The translations under genes were made by a program, and so were the position numbers. The notes beneath the pieces are model-generated. The model worked only from the letters and a program-made list of their open reading frames with translations, was not told the DNA's origin and did no database searches. A stretch of DNA of 6,227 nucleotides from Candidatus Nanohalarchaeota archaeon (GTDB taxonomy: Archaea; EX4484-52; B79-G9), in NCBI GenBank assembly GCA_030594795.1, contig JAUVEK010000081.1:1-6227 (forward strand). Reading direction: 5' to 3'. This document shows, piece by piece, positions 1 to 4,274 of the stretch (within the stretch, counting starts at the first letter, position 1; the number at the start of each line of letters is the position of its first letter).

Positions 1-831
1 AGCGAATTTGAAAAAAAAATCAGCCGGATAATCTACGTATCAGCGACACCGGACAAATACGAGCTTGAAAAGAGCGCTCAAATAGTCGAGCAGATAGTAC
101 GGCCTACCGGCCTTATTGACCCCCCCGTAACCGTAAAAAAAACACAGGGCCAGATGGACAGCCTCCTTGAAAACATAAAAAAGGAAACAGAGCGCGGCTA
201 CAGGACACTTGTGACAACCCTGACAAAAAGAATGGCAGAAGACCTCTGCGACTTTCTCTCGACAAAAGGCATAAAAGTCCAGTATCTTCATTCGGAAATT
301 GACACCATCGAGAGGACAGAAATAATAAGGAACCTCAGAAGCAAAAAATATGACGTGCTTATAGGCGTAAATCTCCTGAGAGAAGGCCTTGACCTGCCTG
401 AAGTCTCCCTTGTCGCAATCCTTGACGCTGACAAGGAAGGGTTCCTGAGAAACAGGAGGTCCCTTATCCAGACAATGGGCCGGGCATCTAGAAACAGCCA
501 TGGAAGAGTCATTATGTATGCAGATACCCTCACAGAATCAATGCAGGGAGCAATAGACGAGACAGAAAGAAGAAGAAAACTGCAGGTTGAATACAACAAA
601 AAACACAAGATAATCCCAAAGACTATCCAGAAAAAGATACACGAAAGGATTATCAGAGAAGAAGAATTTGACATAAGCAAGATGAACGATATCCCTAAGA
701 CCGACATTTCACAGCTCATTGAAATTCTCGGGTTTGATATGAATACAGCAGCAGAAAAGCTAGAATTTGAGAAAGCAATTGAGTTGAGGGAAAAGATAAA
801 TGTTCTGAAAAAAAGATTAACACCTGTCTGA
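1..831 (+). CDS. uvrB: UvrB, excinuclease ABC subunit B (C-terminal 276 residues, 5' end outside window)
   Basis: This is the DNA-damage-verifying helicase-like subunit of the UvrABC nucleotide excision repair complex, which takes damaged DNA from UvrA and recruits UvrC. The reading frame is open from base 1, so the N-terminal ATPase half, with Walker A and the beta-hairpin, is missing. Visible in order: YVSATPDKYELE (residues about 12-23), the family block QIVRPTGLIDPPV (about 31-43), helicase motif V LLREGLDLPEVS (about 125-136), DADKEGFLR, motif VI SLIQTMGRASRN (about 154-165), and a C-terminal UVR domain (about 235-273, with AAEKLEFEKAIELREKI) that in the family contacts UvrC. The stop is TGA. 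Full-length UvrB is usually about 650-680 residues, so roughly 60% lies upstream. GRASRN instead of the commoner GRAARN is a mild variant. No uvrA or uvrC follows. UvrABC occurs in only some archaea, where it is generally considered bacterial in origin. Confidence 0.97.
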   Translation, partial: SEFEKKISRIIYVSATPDKYELEKSAQIVEQIVRPTGLIDPPVTVKKTQGQMDSLLENIKKETERGYRTLVTTLTKRMAEDLCDFLSTKGIKVQYLHSEIDTIERTEIIRNLRSKKYDVLIGVNLLREGLDLPEVSLVAILDADKEGFLRNRRSLIQTMGRASRNSHGRVIMYADTLTESMQGAIDETERRRKLQVEYNKKHKIIPKTIQKKIHERIIREEEFDISKMNDIPKTDISQLIEILGFDMNTAAEKLEFEKAIELREKINVLKKRLTPV

Positions 832-1070
832 CCCCATTTGTCCCGGTCTATAGTTGAAAATAAAAGCAAAAAAAGAGAATACAATCAATGTCCGCAGCCT
901 CTCAGTTAATCCTGCCCTCTCAAAAGAGCCATGGTTAAGGATAAATAAATAAAATAATAAAAGAATGATATATAAACCGTAAAGTTAAATGATGTTCAGA
1001 TATTTATATGAAAGATGAAATATATTGCATAAAGATTATAGATTGATATTATAGTTAAGGTCGTTACTAA
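832..1070. other. AT-rich intergenic gap after uvrB with TATA-like candidates
   Basis: No gene is supported here. There is no run of four or more T between the uvrB stop and about 1142, so no T-rich terminator for uvrB is visible. Two TATA-box-like octamers could serve the downstream operon: TATATAAA at 969-976 and TTTATATG at 1003-1010. The latter would place a transcription start near 1030-1035. A short repeat, CCTCTCA, occurs twice around 898-922. The segment about 940-965 is almost pure A/T. Promoter assignment is a guess from spacing only. Confidence 0.4.
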
Positions 1071-1104
1071 ATGGACAAACTTAATCAAAAACCAAGAGAC
1101 ATTA

Positions 1105-1153
1105 ACTATATGGAAAAGTCATATAGTCCAAAAAGTCATGACTTTTACTATAG
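1105..1153. repeat. Palindrome and inverted-repeat cluster, possible operator at the surface-protein operon
   Basis: Three related elements are packed into 49 bases. ACTATATG (1105-1112) and CATATAGT (1120-1127) form perfect 8-bp arms. AAAAGTCATGACTTTT (1131-1146) is a perfect 16-bp palindrome. The word AAAAGTCAT occurs forward at 1114-1122 and 1131-1139, and reversed on the minus strand across 1146-1138, where CTATAGTAAAAGTCAT reads from 1153 to 1138. If translation of the next gene starts at 1170, this is leader or promoter DNA, and ACTATATG would sit about 25 bases before a start site at the palindrome. That layout would suit a dimeric repressor. If the start is 1071, the cluster is coding. 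The symmetry is directly visible; the regulatory role is inferred. Confidence 0.5.
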
Positions 1154-1169
1154 ATTCTTGAGTGATACA

Positions 1170-2156
1170 ATGAAAAATAAAATGTTTGCCGTCTTAAACT
1201 GCTTTTTAACATCAGTTGCACTCCTTTTATTAGTTTCACAGGCACATGCCATCTCCATAGGAGCTGCGCCAGGTGCTATAGATATGGGAAGCGTACCCCG
1301 CGGCACTGAACGGCTGGTTGAATTTTATGTCATGACCAACGCGAATCAGGATATTCTGGTTGGTGTAAGTTATATCCCAGTCCACGCCTCTATTTATGAG
1401 AGGGAGAAGCGGACATATTACACTTTTATCCCTTCAGAAGCATCTGAAGAAGACATCTCTTCATGGATTACATTTCCGCAAAAATCAATACTGGTCTCAC
1501 CCACGCAAACGCAATTAGTAACTTTGCCAGACGGCACTTCTGTAAGATACAACAGGAAAGTTTCATTAATTGTTAAAGTCCCGAAAGACGCAGACCCGGG
1601 TTATCATGCAGGTGCAATCAACCTGCAGCCGCAGCTAAAATCCGGCGGAGCCGGAGCCGGAATATCTTCAATTGGAGTCACAAGAGTTATATTTGTTTTA
1701 AAAGTTCCGGGATATGCTGTCCGGGATGGGAATATAATTGACATGGAAGCAGAAAGAGTAGCCGATAACAGGGTGAGAATTGACGTTCTATTTAAAAATA
1801 CAGGTACAACCACAATTACTGCAAGGTTGGATATGGTCAAGCTTTTTGACAATTTCGGGCTGGTTGCCGAAAACATAGCAAATGGCCAGCTGAAAAAAGT
1901 AAAGCCGGGACAGGTTGCAATTTTATCCGGCTATTGGCTTGAAAATGACGGCATCAAATCCGGGCAATATAAAGCCAACTCCAATGTCAACTATATTACC
2001 GGCAACGCTCTTAAGGAGCAGACAATAAACGTGCCTTCAGTCATAACAGTTCCAAAGGACATACTCGGGCCAGGACCAAAACATGAGTTCCCATGGTGGC
2101 TTGTTATAATCATTATGCTGCTATTAGGCCTTTACGTATACTGGAGGATGGATTAA
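1170..2156 (+). CDS. Secreted two-domain Ig-like envelope protein with C-terminal membrane anchor
   Basis: I do not recognise a named gene. Start 1170 gives 328 residues with a textbook signal peptide: basic MKNKM, hydrophobic FAVLNCFLTSVALLLLVS, then AHA|IS cleavage near residue 27. GAGTGAT lies 3 bases upstream of this ATG. The frame extends back to an ATG at 1071 (361 residues), which would put 33 polar residues before the signal and overlap a palindrome cluster; both starts are possible. After cleavage comes a beta-rich domain (about 28-155) ending VKVPKDADPGYHAGAI, a pattern of secreted Ig-like domains. A Gly/Ala linker KSGGAGAG (about 157-164) follows, then a second beta domain (about 178-290, with FKNTGTTTITARLDMV). 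One membrane helix, WWLVIIIMLLLGLYVYW, lies near the C-terminus with only RMD after it. Topology would be extracellular domains on a single anchor. The two-domain plan recalls bacterial WxL-interacting proteins, unproven. First gene of a three-gene operon. Confidence 0.85.
   Translation: MKNKMFAVLNCFLTSVALLLLVSQAHAISIGAAPGAIDMGSVPRGTERLVEFYVMTNANQDILVGVSYIPVHASIYEREKRTYYTFIPSEASEEDISSWITFPQKSILVSPTQTQLVTLPDGTSVRYNRKVSLIVKVPKDADPGYHAGAINLQPQLKSGGAGAGISSIGVTRVIFVLKVPGYAVRDGNIIDMEAERVADNRVRIDVLFKNTGTTTITARLDMVKLFDNFGLVAENIANGQLKKVKPGQVAILSGYWLENDGIKSGQYKANSNVNYITGNALKEQTINVPSVITVPKDILGPGPKHEFPWWLVIIIMLLLGLYVYWRMD
2143..2147 (+). promoter_or_regulatory. Shine-Dalgarno GGAGG that fixes the start at 2156
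   Basis: GGAGG matches the archaeal anti-Shine-Dalgarno core and lies 8 bases before the ATG at 2156, within the last codons of the upstream gene. It is the strongest ribosome binding site in the window. It argues against the in-frame upstream ATG at 2093, which would lie inside the neighbour and prepend 21 residues before a clean signal sequence. Confidence 0.8.
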
Positions 2157-2602
2157 TGTCAGGGAAAAAATTTATTGTCATATTAACACTTGTTCTGGTA
2201 CTGGCATTGGCAGCTCCAGAATACTTATTCACAAAAAACATGACGCAATTCAATATGTCTGCCCAGGTCATAAAAATATCCGGCCCGGATACTAAAATAG
2301 GCTTTGCTGCACAAACCGATGAACTGAATTTTGGCAGAGTGCCATTGGGTGGCAGGTCAACGAAATTTATTGATGTTTCAAATACATTCAACTCGCCTGT
2401 AAAATTAAAAGCTCACCTGAGCGGAAATATAACGCCCCTTGTAGACTTGAGTGAACAGGAAGTTCTTCTGGACCCAAAAGAGACCACTCAAATAAGAGTT
2501 ACATTCAATTCCAATGCTATTGGCAATTATTCAGGGAACATTAATATAATATCCCACATTCCAAAATACAGTCTGTGTAATTGGCTGTTGGAATATATTT
2601 AA
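2156..2602 (+). CDS. Small membrane-tethered protein with one MSP/HYDIN-like Ig domain
   Basis: A 148-residue protein of unknown specific function. The ATG overlaps the preceding stop by one base (TAATG) and has a good GGAGG, so translation is probably coupled to the upstream gene. Residues 1-25 are MSGKK followed by FIVILTLVLVLALAA, which is a signal peptide or an uncleaved N-terminal anchor; no clear cleavage site is seen. The rest is a single beta-sandwich: ELNFGRVPLGGRSTKFIDVSN (about 56-76) is the entry strand pattern of MSP/ASPM-HYDIN-type domains, and VLLDPKETTQIRVTF and IGNYSGNINI are the later strands. Sequons include NMT, NMS, NIT and NYS, consistent with extracellular exposure. The tail after ISHIPKY (SLCNWLLEYI) is short and unlike the usual domain end, so a slightly truncated C-terminus is possible. 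Asn codons are mostly AAT (9 of 12), unlike the large glycoprotein downstream. Confidence 0.8.
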   Translation: MSGKKFIVILTLVLVLALAAPEYLFTKNMTQFNMSAQVIKISGPDTKIGFAAQTDELNFGRVPLGGRSTKFIDVSNTFNSPVKLKAHLSGNITPLVDLSEQEVLLDPKETTQIRVTFNSNAIGNYSGNINIISHIPKYSLCNWLLEYI

Positions 2603-2633
2603 TTTCAGGGCGAAAAAAAGCAAGGTCAGATAT

Positions 2634-3527
2634 ATGCAAAAGAATGATATTGGATGGAGGAAAATAACTCTTGGACTTATCATCAGTCTGCTCTTTATCG
2701 GAACTTATGTGTATGCGCCGCCAATTTTCATTTCTGTAAGCGGCAAAATCCAGGGTAGTGTTGATTATCTTAATTATTCTTCCGAAATTTATAAAGCGCC
2801 GCAAATAATCTACATGAACATTGAAAACACAGGCTCTGCCGGCTGCGCAGTCAAAGTGAGAGCAGATTTCTACAAGGATTCGAGGCTTCTCAAAACAACC
2901 TGGAGTGAAATAGAGGCGCTGGAACCCGGAGGACATTTCCTGTTCCATAACTACTGGATGCCTGACCGGGAAGGAAACATAACTGCAAATATTACTATTC
3001 ACCAATGCTATGAAACATTTGAAAGGGACCAGATATCATTCTATGTTTCAAACAGCACCATAGGCAGGACAGATAATTTACAGGTGATTGAGGCAAAGAA
3101 CACCAAAAGCGAGATTAACCTGACAATTGTCTCAAACAAGACCCTGGAAGATGTCCTGGTAATACCCGCAAATTATCCATTGGGATGGCTCGTAGAGCCC
3201 GTAAAAATCAACAAAATTGAAAAGGACGAGGAAAAAACAATTACAGTGCCCTATGTTCCAAGCACATGGCACGGCGAAACAATACTTTTTGACATAATTA
3301 CACAAGACGGGACAGAATATACCACCCATTCTGTGCAGTTAAAGGAACAAGAGCATAAGAAAGAGCTGATCAGCAAAAACACAATAATTCTCATCCTGTT
3401 GGCAGTGATTATCCTGTTGTCAATCGAAATTCTAAGATTAAGGAAAAAAAGAAACAAAACAAAAGACTATGAAACTCCTGCCAAATCATACACTTACAAG
3501 GCACCTGAAAATAAAAAAGGACACTAG
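2634..3527 (+). CDS. Bitopic surface protein with CARDB-like domains and basic cytoplasmic tail
   Basis: A 297-residue protein of no named family that I recognise. AAGGTCA lies 5 bases before the ATG. Membrane segments sit at both ends: ITLGLIISLLFIGTYVY (about 11-27), which may be a cleaved signal or an anchor, and TIILILLAVIILLSIEIL (about 250-267). The second is followed by RLRKKRNK and a 30-residue lysine-rich tail, which by the positive-inside rule is cytoplasmic. Between them are two beta domains. Residues about 30-138 hold MNIENTGSAGCAVKVRADFY and LEPGGHFLFHNYWMP, the look of CARDB-type adhesion modules, with Cys71 and Cys125 as a possible disulfide. Residues about 145-240 form a second Ig-like unit. 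Five sequons (N47, N115, N119, N140, N162) plus NKT at 168 lie in the external part. It follows the previous gene by 31 bases and is the last gene of the operon; the stop is TAG. No catalytic motif is visible, so a structural or adaptor role is likeliest. Confidence 0.85.
   Translation: MQKNDIGWRKITLGLIISLLFIGTYVYAPPIFISVSGKIQGSVDYLNYSSEIYKAPQIIYMNIENTGSAGCAVKVRADFYKDSRLLKTTWSEIEALEPGGHFLFHNYWMPDREGNITANITIHQCYETFERDQISFYVSNSTIGRTDNLQVIEAKNTKSEINLTIVSNKTLEDVLVIPANYPLGWLVEPVKINKIEKDEEKTITVPYVPSTWHGETILFDIITQDGTEYTTHSVQLKEQEHKKELISKNTIILILLAVIILLSIEILRLRKKRNKTKDYETPAKSYTYKAPENKKGH
3507..3520 (-). terminator. T-rich stretch, possible terminator for minus-strand transcript
   Basis: Read on the minus strand this is CCTTTTTTATTTTC, starting 20 bases beyond the minus-strand stop at 3540. 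T-runs of this sort terminate archaeal transcription without a hairpin. It also encodes the lysine-rich end of the plus-strand surface protein (A-rich codons), so it may be coincidental. Confidence 0.35.
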
Positions 3528-3530
3528 AGC

Positions 3531-3545
3531 ATCTTCTTTTTATTC
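3531..3545 (+). terminator. T-rich archaeal-type terminator after the three-gene operon
   Basis: ATCTTCTTTTTATTC begins 4 bases after the TAG stop of the last operon gene. The pyrimidine-rich, T-dominated stretch without a GC stem is the usual form of an archaeal intrinsic terminator. Confidence 0.5.
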
Positions 3546-3786
3546 CCGGGTGGGTCTGATACCCCTTAAGCTTGCTGCGATTGGGATACAGTCAAAGCCA
3601 TATATTATCGTATGAATAGCTTTGCCACATACATCACTGTTGGTGTCGTATTTGCCGTGAGTATAGCGGATTTCAGGCGATTTAGGGTGTATCTGTCCGA
3701 AGAGCAAACACAAGACCAAGCCAGACAGCAATGATTGCCAAAAAAATAGACACAGAAGCAATTAATTCTTTCGCTATCTTTTTCAT
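3540..3786 (-). pseudogene. Possible frameshifted gene for a small signal-peptide or membrane protein
   Basis: On the minus strand an ATG at 3786 opens a 34-residue frame, MKKIAKELIASVSIFLAI followed by IAVWLGLVFALRTDTP, ending in TAA at 3684-3682. This is a classic basic-hydrophobic signal or anchor. An overlapping frame, offset by +1, has only a TTG start (3761) but continues past that stop for about 50 more residues (PKSPEIRYTHGKYDTNSDVC, then CGKAIHTIIYGFDCIPIAAS and so on) to TAA at 3540. Joined by a single frame change near 3690-3710, they give a secreted protein of about 80 residues with two cysteines. A TATA-like ATATTTTA lies about 28 bases upstream of the ATG (3818-3811), which would fit a leaderless transcript. 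T-rich stretches on both strands near 3507-3545 also fit a convergent gene. Alternatives are an intact 34-residue membrane peptide, a sequencing error, or non-coding DNA. I recognise no family. Confidence 0.38.
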
Positions 3787-4020
3787 AAACTTTGTTTAAT
3801 ATTCCATACTTAAAATATTAATCACATAAATGATATCTCAACATATCAATATAAGACAATAAAACTATCTGAACATATCACCACCAACCTTTATATTCAG
3901 GTAAAATCATAATAATATGATTCCTTCTTAGCTGATAGCACAACATACCGATACAGTAATATATTAATATATAAAGCTTTCTTCCCCACATATAAGCGGA
4001 TTGGAGTTCCGGATTAACCC

Positions 4021-4110
4021 ATATAGGTTGATTCGCATAAATATTGTAAGGGAGATAGGTCTTAGCCCTATATAAATCGCAAGACATCCCAGCCACCATG
4101 CGATTTATGC
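4021..4110. repeat. Overlapping inverted repeats, possible structured RNA or DNA
   Basis: ATAAATCGCA (4072-4081) and TGCGATTTAT (4099-4108) are perfect 10-bp arms around a 17-base loop, and a U-G pair can extend the stem by one. The same right arm can instead pair through ATTTATGC (4103-4110) with GCATAAAT (4035-4042). Further arms are ATATAGG (4021-4027) with CCTATAT (4067-4073), competing with ATAGG (4055-4059) and CCTAT (4067-4071). Mutually exclusive stems are seen; that they form in RNA is a guess, and I recognise no known riboswitch or ncRNA family. Confidence 0.4.
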
Positions 4111-4185
4111 ATCGTGGCAATGATACATCAAAACGCATTATGCCCCGGCAAAATATATGGGAAAAAACAGCACTATAATATCTCA

Positions 4186-4195
4186 AAAATATAAG
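4186..4195 (+). promoter_or_regulatory. Candidate TATA box for the large glycoprotein gene
   Basis: AAAATATAAG is TATA-box-like. Its centre is about 25 bases before 4215-4217, so a transcript from it would begin just ahead of the hairpin at 4224-4266 and make it a 5'-terminal stem-loop. AT-rich surroundings offer other candidates, such as ACTATAAT at 4172-4179. Confidence 0.3.
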
Positions 4196-4223
4196 CGCAG
4201 TAAACATCAGGGCCAACGAACTT

Positions 4224-4266
4224 CAATTCAGGGTTTATTGGGAGATGAGACATAAACCTTGAATTG
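4224..4266 (+). promoter_or_regulatory. 15-bp inverted repeat (leader hairpin) just before the glycoprotein start
   Basis: CAATTCAGGGTTTAT (4224-4238) and ATAAACCTTGAATTG (4252-4266) pair over all 15 positions, 14 by Watson-Crick and one (4231/4259) as G-U in RNA. The 13-base loop, TGGGAGATGAGAC, is purine-rich and contains GGGAG and an ATG that opens a five-codon frame ending at TGA 4260-4262. The stem ends 8 bases before the ATG at 4275, overlapping GG of the GGTCA there. The single exception being a wobble in plus-strand RNA favours an RNA element. Likely roles are translational control or a 5' mRNA stabiliser; a DNA operator is the alternative. Confidence 0.65.
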
Positions 4267-4274
4267 GTCATTTA

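Larger units (their letters stand above)
3787..4223. other. Non-coding, AT-rich, inverted-repeat-rich intergenic region
   Basis: No convincing gene in over 400 bases. Visible structure: AACATATCA twice (3840-3848, 3872-3880); a 7-bp hairpin AATCATA-ATAA-TATGATT (3905-3922); an AT-only 14-bp palindrome (3959-3972); and, in the less AT-rich part from about 4000, several overlapping inverted repeats described separately. The region separates the minus-strand fragment from the large plus-strand glycoprotein gene, so it should hold divergent promoters and possibly a long leader or small RNA. Confidence 0.6.

Noticed and set aside
40..884. Minus-strand open frames opposite uvrB
   Set aside because: Antisense shadows of a strongly conserved coding gene, with no features of their own.
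888..938. 16-codon frame after uvrB
   Set aside because: Too short, no ribosome site and no motif.
2093..2155. Upstream in-frame ATG for the small Ig protein
   Set aside because: It lies inside the previous gene, lacks a ribosome site and would put 21 residues ahead of a clean signal sequence; GGAGG and the TAATG overlap support 2156.
3959..3972. Perfect 14-bp AT-only palindrome
   Set aside because: Expected at some frequency in such AT-rich sequence; no further symmetry around it.
3878..4216. 112-residue minus-strand open frame in the intergenic region
   Set aside because: It begins with TTG, has no ribosome site or recognisable motif, an odd Cys/Tyr/Met-rich composition, and crosses the inverted repeats. 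It looks like a chance frame in AT-rich DNA.
4245..4262. Five-codon upstream frame in the hairpin loop as a real leader peptide
   Set aside because: GGGAG abuts the ATG with no spacing, so initiation there is doubtful; noted only as part of the hairpin.
4224..4266. The 15-bp inverted repeat as ends of a transposon or MITE
   Set aside because: The arms are only 13 bases apart, and no target duplication or transposase is seen.
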